A DNA stretch of 64,000 nucleotides from assembly GCF_000091305.1 (NCBI RefSeq), contig NC_013929.1, forward strand, positions 7,626,001 to 7,690,000, given 5' to 3'. Below are positions 1 through 8,232 of this stretch, in pieces; position 1 is the stretch's first letter, and every line of letters starts with the position of its first letter. Origin of the DNA: Streptomyces scabiei 87.22. GTDB taxonomy: Bacteria; Actinomycetota; Actinomycetes; Streptomycetales; Streptomycetaceae. The notes beneath the pieces were generated by a model, which had not been told where the DNA came from, ran no database searches, and worked only from the letters and a program-made list of their open reading frames with translations. The position numbers and the translations under genes are program-made.

Positions 1-705
1 CTCGGCGTCGAAATGCCCCTGGAACAGGTCCCCCTGGTCCAGAAACGCGTGATCAAACTGGCGAAACGCAACGCCAAGCCCGTCATCGTCGCCACCCAGA
101 TGCTCGACTCGATGATCCACCACTCCCGGCCCACCCGCGCCGAGGTCAGCGACGTCGCCAACGCCGTCCTCGACGGCACCGACGCGCTGATGCTCTCCGG
201 CGAGACCAGCGTCGGCAAGTACGCGGCCGAGACCGTCCGCACGATGAGCCGCATCGCCGAGGCCGCCGAGTCGGACATGCTGGCCCAGGGCCTGCCGCCC
301 CTCACCGAACACAACAAACCCCGCACCCAGGGCGGCGCCATGGCCCGCGCCGCCGCCGAACTCGGCGACTTCCTCGACGCCAAATTCCTCGTCGCCTTCA
401 GCCAGTCCGGCGACACCGCCCGCCGCCTCTCCCGCTACCGCTCCCCGATCCCGCTCCTGGCCTTCACCCCGGACCCGGCGACCCGCTCGCAGCTGAGCCT
501 CACGTGGGGCGTGGAGACCTTCCTGGGCCCGCGCGTCGACTCCACGGACGCGATGGTCGACCAGGTGGACGAGCTGCTGCTGAAGTACGGCCGCTGCGAG
601 AAGGGCGACGTAGTGATCATCACGGCGGGCTCACCGCCGGGGGTGGCGGGCACGACGAACATGGTGCGGGTGCACCACATCGGGGAGGGCGGCGGTTCGA
701 GGTAG
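1..705 (+). CDS. pyk: Pyruvate kinase, C-terminal part (5' end outside the window)
   Basis: The frame is open from base 1, so the gene starts upstream. Pyruvate kinase converts phosphoenolpyruvate and ADP to pyruvate and ATP in the last step of glycolysis. The visible part holds the end of the (beta/alpha)8 barrel, with the family segments VIVATQMLDSM, PTRAEVSDVANAVLDGTDA and LSGETSVGKY, followed by the C-terminal domain with GDTARRLSRYR and a TAGSPPGVAGTTN effector-loop-like stretch. It ends at TAG only 4 bp before the stop of the convergent HTH/LAGLIDADG gene, with no hairpin between them. The family assignment is secure; regulation cannot be judged from a fragment. Confidence 0.97.
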   Translation, partial: LGVEMPLEQVPLVQKRVIKLAKRNAKPVIVATQMLDSMIHHSRPTRAEVSDVANAVLDGTDALMLSGETSVGKYAAETVRTMSRIAEAAESDMLAQGLPPLTEHNKPRTQGGAMARAAAELGDFLDAKFLVAFSQSGDTARRLSRYRSPIPLLAFTPDPATRSQLSLTWGVETFLGPRVDSTDAMVDQVDELLLKYGRCEKGDVVIITAGSPPGVAGTTNMVRVHHIGEGGGSR

Positions 706-709
706 GGGG

Positions 710-1498
710 TCAGTACTTGGGGCCTACGTGGGTGTCGAGGAGGGCGACGGATGCCTTCTTGGCGACAGAGATGTTGTACGGGTTGCCGTCGCGGGTGCAG
801 TGCGTCCACTCGATGCCCAGCTTGTCAAGGGTGTCGGTGTAGAGCTGCCGGATGTCGTCGGACTTGTTGGTGAAGAAGTAGCGCGGGTACTCATACCGCT
901 TGCGCTCGCCCCCGACGTGTCGGGTCGTCCAGTTGGTGATGCGGCAGCCGTCGGAGTGGATGAGGCCTCGGATGAAGTCCCATGGGTGGGCGTCGACGAT
1001 GGTCTGCTGCCAGGGTTCGAGGACGATCCGACGCTCGTGCTTCTTGCCGGGGCCGTGTTGAGGAAACAGGCACTGCAGATGCATGGAGGTCAGTTTCAGC
1101 TCTCGGCAACCCTTCCGGCGGACCCTGCAGACCGAGTTGGCAGGGAAGACCGCTCGCATGGCCTGCTCGCACTCGTCCATGAGCCCGGGGTGCGCCTCAG
1201 TGCAGGAGATGGACAGACTGGGCACGCGCATGGCGCGGTTCTGGACGATGTGGCCGTCACCGAGGTACAGCCCGAGCAGATAGCTGTAGGCCGACTCGTC
1301 GAGTTCTCGTGCATCGCAGCGGGGACAGGAAGGGCCGTGCCGTCCGGGGCACTCGCCTCGCTTGGCCCTGTCCCTGTGCTTCCAGTAGCTGATCGTCCCC
1401 AGCGGTACGTGGAGCCTGCGGGCCACGTCCACGTTCCTCACACCGTCGCGCAGGAGAGTGAGTGCTTCGTGTCGCACTTCAGTGCCATGGAAGTTCAT
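710..1498 (-). CDS. HTH plus LAGLIDADG-like protein (possible free-standing homing endonuclease)
   Basis: The protein has about 262 residues. It opens with a helix-turn-helix (about residues 9-41, DGVRNVDVARRLHVPLGTIS), then a cysteine cluster (C50, C58, C61), then two LAGLIDADG-like motifs, YLLGLYLGDG near 73-82 and FIRGLIHSDG near 175-184. Two such motifs in one chain are the layout of monomeric LAGLIDADG DNA endonucleases, with the acidic residue of each motif present. It is not inside an intron or intein; it stands alone between pyk and tRNA-Leu. A GTG 18 bp upstream (to 1516) is an alternative start, and neither start has a clear Shine-Dalgarno sequence. It could be a domesticated regulator instead of an active nuclease. 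Confidence 0.75.
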   Translation of the reverse strand: MNFHGTEVRHEALTLLRDGVRNVDVARRLHVPLGTISYWKHRDRAKRGECPGRHGPSCPRCDARELDESAYSYLLGLYLGDGHIVQNRAMRVPSLSISCTEAHPGLMDECEQAMRAVFPANSVCRVRRKGCRELKLTSMHLQCLFPQHGPGKKHERRIVLEPWQQTIVDAHPWDFIRGLIHSDGCRITNWTTRHVGGERKRYEYPRYFFTNKSDDIRQLYTDTLDKLGIEWTHCTRDGNPYNISVAKKASVALLDTHVGPKY

Positions 1499-1536
1499 GC
1501 GGAAACTCTGTGTCACCGATCGCGACGGCGCGCAGC

Positions 1537-1576
1537 AAAAAGCGGATGTTCACGAGAACGTGGACATCCGCTTTTT
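1537..1576 (-). terminator. Hairpin terminator downstream of tRNA-Leu
   Basis: AAAAAGCGGATGT pairs perfectly with ACATCCGCTTTTT. The stem continues through a T-G pair and CACG/CGTG to an AGAA loop, giving 18 pairs. On the minus strand it lies 6 bp past the tRNA 3' end and finishes in a T run, the classic intrinsic terminator, which is rare in Streptomyces. It also separates the tRNA from the HTH/LAGLIDADG gene. Confidence 0.85.
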
Positions 1577-1582
1577 CGAGAG

Positions 1583-1665
1583 TACCGGGTGCGGGACTCG
1601 AACCCGCAAGCCCTCACGGGCAGAGGTGTTTGAGACCTCCGTGTATACCGTTCCACCAACCCGGC
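1583..1665 (-). tRNA. tRNA-Leu (anticodon CAA)
   Basis: Read on the minus strand, the acceptor stem GCCGGGT pairs with ACCCGGT (one G-U pair), with discriminator A and no encoded CCA. The anticodon stem GAGGT/ACCTC encloses the loop CTCAAAC, so the anticodon is CAA and reads the UUG codon. The long variable arm (TGCCCGTGAGGGCT) and the T arm GCGGG-TTCGAGT-CCCGC confirm a class II leucine tRNA of 83 nt. Confidence 0.97.
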
Positions 1666-1678
1666 TGGTGCTCCGCAG

Positions 1679-1684
1679 AGTGTA
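1679..1684 (-). promoter_or_regulatory. Possible -10 box for tRNA-Leu
   Basis: The minus strand reads TACACT 14 bp upstream of the mature tRNA 5' end, which fits a short processed leader. No convincing -35 hexamer is visible at the expected distance, so this is tentative. Confidence 0.35.
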
Positions 1685-1757
1685 CCGGTTCACCGCGCTA
1701 CGCCGCAGCTAGGTACCCTCATGTCAGCAGTACCCCTGCCCCGAACAAGGAGCCCCC

Positions 1758-2411
1758 GTGACCGCCCCCGAGTCGCCCCAGCCCGTCGCCGACGACGATG
1801 ACAAGTCGCACGTGCCTCCGCTGACGACCCGTGTCGTCATCGCCGAGGACGAGGCGCTGATCCGTCTCGATCTCAAGGAGATGCTCGAAGAGGAGGGCTA
1901 CTCCGTCGTGGGCGAGGCCGGTGACGGGGAGCAGGCCATCGAGCTGGCCCGGGAGCACCGGCCCGACCTCGTGATCCTCGATGTGAAGATGCCGAAGATG
2001 GACGGGATCTCGGCGGCGGAGAAGATCGCCGAGGAGCGTATCGCGCCGGTGCTGATGCTGACCGCGTTCTCGCAGCGCGACCTGGTCGAGCGGGCCAGGG
2101 ACGCGGGGGCGATGGCGTATCTGGTGAAGCCGTTCAGCAAGAGTGACGTGGTGCCGGCGATCGAGATGGCGGTGTCGCGGTTCACGGAGCTGAAGGAGCT
2201 GGAGAACGAGGTCGCCGACCTCACGCTGCGGCTGGAGACGCGGAAGCTGGTGGACCGGGCGAAGTCGATTCTGCAGACGGAGTACGGGCTGACGGAGCCG
2301 GCGGCGTTCCGTTGGATCCAGAAGACGTCGATGGACCGTCGGATGTCGATGCAGCAGGTCGCGGAGGCGGTCATTCAGGACGCGGACGAGAAGAAGGCCG
2401 CGAAGGGCTGA
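1758..2411 (+). CDS. ANTAR-domain response regulator (PdtaR-like)
   Basis: The protein has 217 residues. A receiver domain (about 25-140) carries the phosphoacceptor aspartate in VILDVKMPKMDG, the acidic pocket IAEDEA and the conserved lysine in YLVKPFS. A coiled segment (LKELENEVADLTLRLETRKLV) leads into a C-terminal ANTAR RNA-binding domain (RAKSILQTEYGLTEPAAFRWIQ). ANTAR regulators of this type, such as mycobacterial PdtaR, act by antitermination at paired hairpins when phosphorylated. The GTG start is supported by AAGGAG 6 bp upstream. No histidine kinase gene lies beside it, so the partner is elsewhere. Confidence 0.93.
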   Translation: MTAPESPQPVADDDDKSHVPPLTTRVVIAEDEALIRLDLKEMLEEEGYSVVGEAGDGEQAIELAREHRPDLVILDVKMPKMDGISAAEKIAEERIAPVLMLTAFSQRDLVERARDAGAMAYLVKPFSKSDVVPAIEMAVSRFTELKELENEVADLTLRLETRKLVDRAKSILQTEYGLTEPAAFRWIQKTSMDRRMSMQQVAEAVIQDADEKKAAKG

Positions 2412-2431
2412 CCGGCCCGGTACGCATACCT

Positions 2432-2480
2432 ACGACGAGGCCCGCACCCCCGGCTGAACGGGGGGTGCGGGCCTCGTCGT
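2432..2480. terminator. Bidirectional hairpin terminator between the ANTAR gene and livF
   Basis: Bases 2432-2451 pair perfectly with 2461-2480 (20 bp, very GC-rich) around a 9-nt loop. It sits between two convergent genes and probably stops transcription from both sides. Confidence 0.9.
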
Positions 2481-2495
2481 CGTACGGGGGCGGGG

Positions 2496-3212
2496 TCAGT
2501 CCTCGCCGAGGTACGCCTTGCGGACGGACTCGTCGTGGAGCAGGTCGGAGCCGGTGCCGGAGAGGACGACCTTGCCGATCTCCATGACGTGGCCCTGGTC
2601 GGCGAGGGAGAGCGCGGCCTGTGCGTTCTGTTCGACGAGCAGGATGGTGGTGCCCTGGGACTTCAGCTCGGCGATCGTGGCCATGATCTTCTGCATCATG
2701 ATGGGGGAGAGGCCCATGGAGGGCTCGTCCAGCATGAGGAGCTTGGGCTGGGACATGAGGGCGCGGCCCATGGCGAGCATCTGCTGTTCGCCGCCGGAGA
2801 GGGTTCCGGCGGCCTGCTTGCGGCGCTCTCCCAGGATGGGGAAGAGGTCGTAGGCGCGCTGGATGTCCTTCTCGATGCCGGGCTTGTCGCTGCGCAGGAA
2901 GGCGCCGAGGCGGAGGTTGTCCTCGATGGTCATGCGCGGGAAGATGTGCCGCCCCTCGGGGGAGTGGGCGAGTCCGAGCGCGACGATGTCGTGCGCGGGG
3001 ATCTTCTTGAGCGACTTGCCGTTGAACTTGATCTGGCCGCTGACGGGCTTGAGGAGGCCCGAGAGGGTGCGCAGGGTGGTGGTCTTGCCGGCGCCGTTGG
3101 TGCCGATGAGGGTGACGACCTCGCCGGCGTTGACCTTGAAGGAGATGCCCTTGACGGCTTCGATCTTGCCGTAGGCGACCCGGAGGTCCTCTACTTCGAG
3201 CAGTGCGGTCAT
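2496..3212 (-). CDS. livF: Branched-chain amino acid ABC transporter ATP-binding protein LivF
   Basis: The protein has 238 residues and is one of the two ATPases powering high-affinity leucine, isoleucine and valine import. It shows Walker A GTNGAGKTT, the LivF-type signature LSGGEQQML, Walker B LLMLDEPSMG and an H-loop region LLVEQN (Q and N follow VE as usual in LivF). It is the last gene of the leftward operon. Its start overlaps the livG stop by 4 bp (ATGA), which implies translational coupling. The convergent hairpin at 2432-2480 follows it. Confidence 0.95.
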   Translation of the reverse strand: MTALLEVEDLRVAYGKIEAVKGISFKVNAGEVVTLIGTNGAGKTTTLRTLSGLLKPVSGQIKFNGKSLKKIPAHDIVALGLAHSPEGRHIFPRMTIEDNLRLGAFLRSDKPGIEKDIQRAYDLFPILGERRKQAAGTLSGGEQQMLAMGRALMSQPKLLMLDEPSMGLSPIMMQKIMATIAELKSQGTTILLVEQNAQAALSLADQGHVMEIGKVVLSGTGSDLLHDESVRKAYLGED

Positions 3213-4120
3213 CGGTCGTTCTCCTTGCCGGGCACGGTGTCCGTCGTGTTCTCGGCGTTCGCTTCGGCGGCTTCGACCTCGGCGACCTCGTCCTGGCCGG
3301 GTGCGTCCTCGAAGGGTTCGCCGAGGTAGGCGGCGACGACGCGTTCGTCGCCCTGGACGGTGGCGCTGTCGCCCTCGACGAGTTTCTCGCCCTGGACGAG
3401 GACGGCGACGCGGTCGCAGAGGTTGAAGATGAACCGCATGTCGTGCTCGATGACGAGGACGGCGATGCCCTGGTCGCGGATGGCGAAGACGAGTTCTTCG
3501 GTGGTGCGTGTCTCCTGGGGGTTCATGCCGGCGGTGGGCTCGTCCAGGAGGAGGAGGCCGGGCTCGCTCGCGAGTGCTCGGGCGATCTCCAGCTTGCGCT
3601 GTTCGCCGTAGGGGAGGTTGCGGGCGAGGTGTTCGGCCTTGGCGTCGAGGCCGACGAACGCCAGGAGTTCCATGGCGCGTTCGCGGGAGGCTTTTTCGGC
3701 CTTGTGGAAGCCGGGGCCGCGCAGGAGGGCGGACCAGAGGCCTTCCTTGGTGCGGGTGTGGCGTCCGACGAGGACGTTCTCCAGGACCGTCATGTTGGCG
3801 AAGAGACGGATGTTCTGGAAGGTGCGGGCGATGCCGGCCGCGGTGACCTTGAAGGATTTGGGCGGCAGGACCTGGCCCTTGTAGCGGACCTCGCCCTCGG
3901 TGGGGATGTAGAGGCCGGTGAGGCAGTTGAAGAAGGTCGTCTTGCCGGCGCCGTTGGGGCCGATGAGTCCGACGATCTCGCCGCTGTTGACGGTCAGGTT
4001 GACGTTGCGTACGGCGGTGAGGCCGCCGAAGCGCATGGTGACGCCGCGGGCGTCGAGGACGGTCTCGCCGGTGGCGTCGGAGCCGGGGGCGGTGTCCTTG
4101 GTGGTGGTGTCGGTAGTCAT
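3209..4120 (-). CDS. livG: Branched-chain amino acid ABC transporter ATP-binding protein LivG
   Basis: The protein has 303 residues and is the second ATPase of the importer. It contains Walker A GPNGAGKTTFF, the LivG signature LPYGEQRKLEIARAL, Walker B LLLLDEPTAGMNP and the VIEHDM H-loop. The C-terminal tail of about 40 residues is acidic and rich in E, A and D, an extension beyond the usual 255-residue LivG and probably disordered. It lies 5 bp from livM and overlaps livF by 4 bp. Confidence 0.95.
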   Translation of the reverse strand: MTTDTTTKDTAPGSDATGETVLDARGVTMRFGGLTAVRNVNLTVNSGEIVGLIGPNGAGKTTFFNCLTGLYIPTEGEVRYKGQVLPPKSFKVTAAGIARTFQNIRLFANMTVLENVLVGRHTRTKEGLWSALLRGPGFHKAEKASRERAMELLAFVGLDAKAEHLARNLPYGEQRKLEIARALASEPGLLLLDEPTAGMNPQETRTTEELVFAIRDQGIAVLVIEHDMRFIFNLCDRVAVLVQGEKLVEGDSATVQGDERVVAAYLGEPFEDAPGQDEVAEVEAAEANAENTTDTVPGKENDR

Positions 4121-4125
4121 GGTGG

Positions 4126-5961
4126 TCAGGCCCCTGCCTTGCTGAGCACTGCGGGCGCTTCGGCCTCTTCGTGGAATTCGAGCTGGCGGCGCCGGTTGGG
4201 GATGAGGCCCTCCGGGCGGAAGCGCATCAGGAGGACGAGCGCGAGTCCGAAGGCGAAGAGCTGGTAGTCGTCCAGGAACTGGAGCTTGGACGGGATGAGG
4301 TAGAGCAGTGCGGCGCCGACGAGGGGGCCGCTGATGGTGCCCATGCCGCCGAGGACGACGGCGGCGAGGAGGAAGGCCGAGTTGGGCGGGACGACCGCGG
4401 CGAACTGGTACTGCTCGGGTGTCACGGTGTAGGTGACGTGGGCCTGGACGGTGCCGGCGAGGCCGGCGAGGGCGGCGCCGAGGGCGAAGGCGATGAGCTT
4501 GACGCGGAAGCCGTTGATGCCCATGGCGAGGGCGGCGGTCTCGTCCTCGCGGATGGCGATCCAGGCGCGGCCGATGCGGGAGTCGCTGCTGCGCCGGAAG
4601 ACGATGACCACGACCAGTGTGATGAGGAGCATCAGCAGGAAGTAGTTGGCGAAGCGGGCGATGGTGAAGCCGAGGAAGGTGTGTTCCTGGCCGAAGTCGA
4701 ACCCGAGGATGTTGAGGTTCGGGATCGAGGAGATGCCGTTGGAGCCGTTGGTGATGTCGGGGCCGGAGGTGCCGTCCATGTTGAGGACGGTGATCCGGAA
4801 GATCTCACCGAAGCCGAGCGTCACGATGGCGAGGTAGTCGCCGCGCAGGCGCAGGGTGGGGGCGCCGATGAGGACGCCGAAGATCATGGCGACGGCGGCG
4901 CCGAGGATGGCGGAGGCCCAGAACGGCAGGTGGATGTCGAAGGGGGAGGAGGGGGAGCCGGAGACCATGGCCGCGGTGTAGGCGCCGACGCCGAGGAAGG
5001 CGACGTATCCGAGGTCGAGGAGGCCGGCGAGGCCGACGACGATGTTGAGGCCGAGGGCGACGGTGGCGAAGATCAGGATGTAGACGCCGATGGTCGCGTA
5101 CTGGTCGTCGGACTGGGTGAAGGGGAAGGCGGCGGCGGCGACGAACGCGCCGATCATGGTGACGTTGCGGTGCTTGGCGGTGAGCGCCGAGATCCGGCCC
5201 ACGAGGCCGGCCTTTGCGGCTGCGCCGAAGCTGAAGCCCGCGGTGATGAGGAAGCCGATGAACAGTTCGTCGTACTCGGTGCCGATGCCGTAGGTGAAGA
5301 CGGTGAGGCCGAGGGCGAGTGCGGCGACGATGATCAGGATCTCGGCGTACGGGGGCAGTTGGCGCGCGGGGGTGGCGGTGCCGGAGGCGAAGGCCGCCTT
5401 GATGACGGTGCGCTGGTTGCGTGCCCTGTGGCGGTACTGGTCCCAGCCGGTGTCGTCGGGGTCGCCGGGCTCGGTCTCGGGCCGTGTGTAGGGCAGGGAG
5501 AGGGCGCCGAGGAGGGCGAGGAGGGTCGCGATGCCCGCGATCCAGCCGCCGGGCTCCAGGTTGACGGCGCCGCCGAGCTTGGCGCTGATCGCGATGATCG
5601 TGTACCAGGCGGTGGCGAAGGTGCCGAGTGCGGCCAGTTTGAGGGCGCTGTCGGCGCCTGCGGGGGTGAGCCAGCGCAGGCCGGTGATGCCGTAGGAGGA
5701 CAGGCCGATGAGGGTGGTGAGGGCGCCGCCGATGAGGACGAGGACCTGGAGGCCGCCGGGGTAGCCGTAGACGGTGAGGTCGCCGGGGAAGGCGGAGGTC
5801 CAGGTCCAGGCGAGGAAGGTGGAGACGATGGTGAGTGCTCCGCCGCCGGTGGCGAGGGCGCGGCCGATGTGCGGGGGGATGCCCACGAGGCTGTGCTGGG
5901 TGCCGGCGGTGGTGGTGCCGGTGGCCTGGGGTGCGGTGGTCTGTGTGGTCATCGGTGTCAC
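4126..5961 (-). CDS. livM: Branched-chain amino acid ABC transporter permease LivM (enlarged)
   Basis: The protein has 611 residues, against roughly 300-425 in typical LivM. The C-terminal half (about 275-590) is the LivM permease, with GLNIVVGLAGLLDLGYVAFLGVGAYTAA and RVKLIAFALGAALAGLAG. The N-terminal 270 residues are extra: a Q/T/A-rich lead, four or so hydrophobic segments starting STFLAWTWTS, and a cytoplasmic linker (TRPETEPGDPDDTGWDQYRHRARNQ). The GTG start shares GTGA with the livH stop, indicating coupling. An in-frame ATG 9 bp later (5952) is an alternative start. The role of the extra membrane module is unknown. Confidence 0.93.
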   Translation of the reverse strand: MTPMTTQTTAPQATGTTTAGTQHSLVGIPPHIGRALATGGGALTIVSTFLAWTWTSAFPGDLTVYGYPGGLQVLVLIGGALTTLIGLSSYGITGLRWLTPAGADSALKLAALGTFATAWYTIIAISAKLGGAVNLEPGGWIAGIATLLALLGALSLPYTRPETEPGDPDDTGWDQYRHRARNQRTVIKAAFASGTATPARQLPPYAEILIIVAALALGLTVFTYGIGTEYDELFIGFLITAGFSFGAAAKAGLVGRISALTAKHRNVTMIGAFVAAAAFPFTQSDDQYATIGVYILIFATVALGLNIVVGLAGLLDLGYVAFLGVGAYTAAMVSGSPSSPFDIHLPFWASAILGAAVAMIFGVLIGAPTLRLRGDYLAIVTLGFGEIFRITVLNMDGTSGPDITNGSNGISSIPNLNILGFDFGQEHTFLGFTIARFANYFLLMLLITLVVVIVFRRSSDSRIGRAWIAIREDETAALAMGINGFRVKLIAFALGAALAGLAGTVQAHVTYTVTPEQYQFAAVVPPNSAFLLAAVVLGGMGTISGPLVGAALLYLIPSKLQFLDDYQLFAFGLALVLLMRFRPEGLIPNRRRQLEFHEEAEAPAVLSKAGA

Positions 5962-6890
5962 GCCCTGTCCGACACGCGCTCGCCGAGCAGGCCCTGTGGC
6001 CTGACGAGGAGGACGAGGATGAGGAGTACGAACGCCCAGACGTTGGCCCAGGACTGGCTGCCGAACTGGTCCATGCCGGGGATGTCGGAGATGTAGGCGG
6101 TGGAGAGGGCTTCGGCGACGCCGAGGACCAGGCCGCCGAGCATGGCGCCGTAGATGTTGCCGATGCCGCCGAGGACGGCCGCGGTGAAGGCCTTGAGGCC
6201 GAGGATGAAGCCCATGCGGAACTGGACCTCGCCGTACTTGAGGCCGTAGGCGACGGAGCCGACGGCGGCGAAGGCGGCGCCGAGGGCGAAGGCGACCACG
6301 ATGATGCGGTCGGTGTTGATGCCCATGAGCTTGGCGGTGTCGGGGTCCTGGGCGGTGGCCTGCATGCCGCGGCCGGTGCGGGTCTTCATCACGAAGTAGG
6401 CGAGGATCGCCATGCTGATGGGGGCGGCGAGCAGCAGGAAGATGTCACCGGTCTGGATGGTGACGTTGCCGATCTGGAAGGGGCCGCCCTCGATCTGGGG
6501 GAAGGTGATCGCGGACCGGGCGTTGGGGTACCAGGCCCATACCGCCTGCTGGAGGGCGAGGGAGAGGCCGATGGCCGTGATGAGGGGTGCGAGGCGGGGT
6601 GCCGTGCGCAGGGGGCGGTAGGCGAATCGTTCCGCTCCGACCGCGACGAGCACGGCGACGAGGATGCCGCCGATGAGCATGAGGGGCAGTGCCACCCACA
6701 TGGACGTGCCGTCGGGCAGCACGTACAGGTACATGGTGAGGGCGCCGAATCCGCCCACCATGAAGATCTCACCGTGGGCGAAGTTGATGAGCTGGACGAT
6801 GCCATAGACCATCGTGTAGCCGATGGCGACCAGCCCGTACATGGATCCCAGTAGCAGGCCGTTGACCAGCTGCTGCGGCAGTTCGTTCAC
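5958..6890 (-). CDS. livH: Branched-chain amino acid ABC transporter permease LivH
   Basis: The protein has 310 residues and about eight membrane segments. Family hallmarks are QQLVNGLLLGSMYGLVAIG at the N-terminus, GIVQLINFAHGEIFMVG, and KAFTAAVLGGIGNIYGAMLGG near the EAA-like loop. The GTG start (VNELPQQ) follows GGAGG with 7 bp spacing; longer upstream reading is out of register with any ribosome site. It is the first permease gene after the binding protein, separated from it by a strong hairpin. Confidence 0.95.
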   Translation of the reverse strand: MNELPQQLVNGLLLGSMYGLVAIGYTMVYGIVQLINFAHGEIFMVGGFGALTMYLYVLPDGTSMWVALPLMLIGGILVAVLVAVGAERFAYRPLRTAPRLAPLITAIGLSLALQQAVWAWYPNARSAITFPQIEGGPFQIGNVTIQTGDIFLLLAAPISMAILAYFVMKTRTGRGMQATAQDPDTAKLMGINTDRIIVVAFALGAAFAAVGSVAYGLKYGEVQFRMGFILGLKAFTAAVLGGIGNIYGAMLGGLVLGVAEALSTAYISDIPGMDQFGSQSWANVWAFVLLILVLLVRPQGLLGERVSDRA

Positions 6891-6942
6891 CGCATGTCCT
6901 CCGAGACTTCGGATATATCGAGGGATGTGACCGGATGTGAGT

Positions 6943-6978
6943 CCGCGCGGGGCGCCAGTGGTGCGGCGCCCCGCGCGG
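6943..6978 (-). terminator. Intra-operon hairpin between the binding-protein gene and livH
   Basis: CCGCGCGGGGCGCC pairs perfectly with GGCGCCCCGCGCGG (14 bp) around an 8-nt loop. It lies in the 112-bp gap after the binding-protein stop and before livH. There is no T run. Partial termination or 3'-end protection here would give more binding protein than permease, as is common in ABC importers; that role is inferred. Confidence 0.75.
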
Positions 6979-7002
6979 CTCTGGGGGTGGTGCGGGTAGG
7001 TG

Positions 7003-8232
7003 TCAGCCTTCGAAGGTGCCGGACTTGACGGCCTTCCACTCGCCGCCCTCGACGGCGTACACGGTGAGCTGCTTGTTGGTGGCGTCACCGTACTCGTCGA
7101 AGGAGACCTTGCCGGTCACACCGTCGAAGGAGACGTTCTGCACGGCCTCGGTGATCTTGGCGCGGGCGTCGTCGGGCAGCTTGCCCTTGTTGTCCTCGAC
7201 GACCTTCTTGACGGCCTCGATGATCGCCCAGGCGGAGTCGTAGGAGTAGCCGCCGTAGGCCTCGTAGGCCTCCTTGTATCCGGCGGTCTTGTAGTTGGCG
7301 ACGAATTCCTTGGCGGAGTCGAGCTCCTCGACCGGGGCGCCGACGGAGGTGGCGAGGTCGCCGGTGCCGCTGGCGCCGGCGAGCTTGATGAAGTCGGCGC
7401 TGTAGATGCCGTCACCGCCGACGACGGGGACCTTGGCGCCCGCGGCCTTGATCTGCTTGCTGAGCGGACCGGCCTGGGGGTACTCGCCGCCGTAGTAGAC
7501 GACGTCGGCGCCGGAGGACTTGACCTTGGTGGCGACCGCGGAGAAGTCCTTGGTGTCGGGGTCGATGTGCTCGGTGCCGGCGATCTTGCCGCCGAGCTTC
7601 TTGAACTCGGCCGAGAAGGTGGCGGCCAGGCCGGCGCCGTAGGTCTTCTTGTCGTCGATGACGAAGACCTTCTTCTTCTTGGCGTCGTTGAAGACGTACT
7701 GCGCGGCGAACGGGCCCTGGATGGCGTCCGTGGTCGCGGTGCGGAAGTACGACTTGTACGGGCGGACCTTGCTCTTCTGCCAGTCCGGGCCCTGGGTCAG
7801 CGCCGGGTTGGTGTTGGCCGGGGAGATCTCGACGAGCTTGGCGTCGTCGAAGACCTTCTGCATGGACTCGGCCACGGAGGAGTTCAGCGGGCCGACGACA
7901 CCGAGGACGTCCTTGTCGGCGACGAGCTTGGTGGCGTTCTGCTGGCCCGAGGAGGGCTGCGCCTGGTCGTCGAGGGCCTCGACCTTGAAGGTGACGCCTT
8001 CGACGTACTTGTCCTTGTTGGCCGTCTTGGCGGCGAGGTCCACGGAGTTCTTGATGCCGAGGCCCAGCGCGGACAGGTCGCCGGTGAGCGGGGCGTCGAC
8101 GCCGATGACGACAGTGGTGCCACTGCCGGTGTCCGAGCCGCCCTTGTCCTCGTCGCGCGAACCACAGGCGGTGAGAGTGAGTGCTCCCGCCGCCAGCGCG
8201 GCGGTGATGGCTATGAGCGAACGTTGACGCAC
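7003..8232 (-). CDS. livJ: Branched-chain amino acid ABC transporter substrate-binding lipoprotein
   Basis: The protein has 409 residues. The signal peptide RQRSLIAITAALAAGALTLTACGS ends in an LTAC lipobox, so it is anchored outside the membrane. The rest is a periplasmic-binding-type fold of the Leu/Ile/Val family (VVIGVDAPLTGDLSALG, VVGPLNSSVAESMQ, YFRTATTDAIQGPFAA, GYSYDSAWAIIEAV). The GTG start at 8232 is preceded by AAAGGA with 7 bp spacing, so the longer frame to 8253 is not used. It is the first gene of the leftward liv operon. The 280 bp upstream must hold the promoter, but I see no clear -35/-10 pair. Confidence 0.94.
   Translation of the reverse strand: MRQRSLIAITAALAAGALTLTACGSRDEDKGGSDTGSGTTVVIGVDAPLTGDLSALGLGIKNSVDLAAKTANKDKYVEGVTFKVEALDDQAQPSSGQQNATKLVADKDVLGVVGPLNSSVAESMQKVFDDAKLVEISPANTNPALTQGPDWQKSKVRPYKSYFRTATTDAIQGPFAAQYVFNDAKKKKVFVIDDKKTYGAGLAATFSAEFKKLGGKIAGTEHIDPDTKDFSAVATKVKSSGADVVYYGGEYPQAGPLSKQIKAAGAKVPVVGGDGIYSADFIKLAGASGTGDLATSVGAPVEELDSAKEFVANYKTAGYKEAYEAYGGYSYDSAWAIIEAVKKVVEDNKGKLPDDARAKITEAVQNVSFDGVTGKVSFDEYGDATNKQLTVYAVEGGEWKAVKSGTFEG

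Noticed and set aside
1583..1665. tRNA-Leu as an integration site for a mobile element
   Set aside because: No integrase, no second copy of the tRNA 3' end and no change of composition nearby; only the LAGLIDADG-like gene is suspicious.
4171..6096. 641-residue plus-strand ORF opposite livM
   Set aside because: It is a mirror of livM codon bias: an E/G/A/D-rich low-complexity product, no ribosome site and no family.
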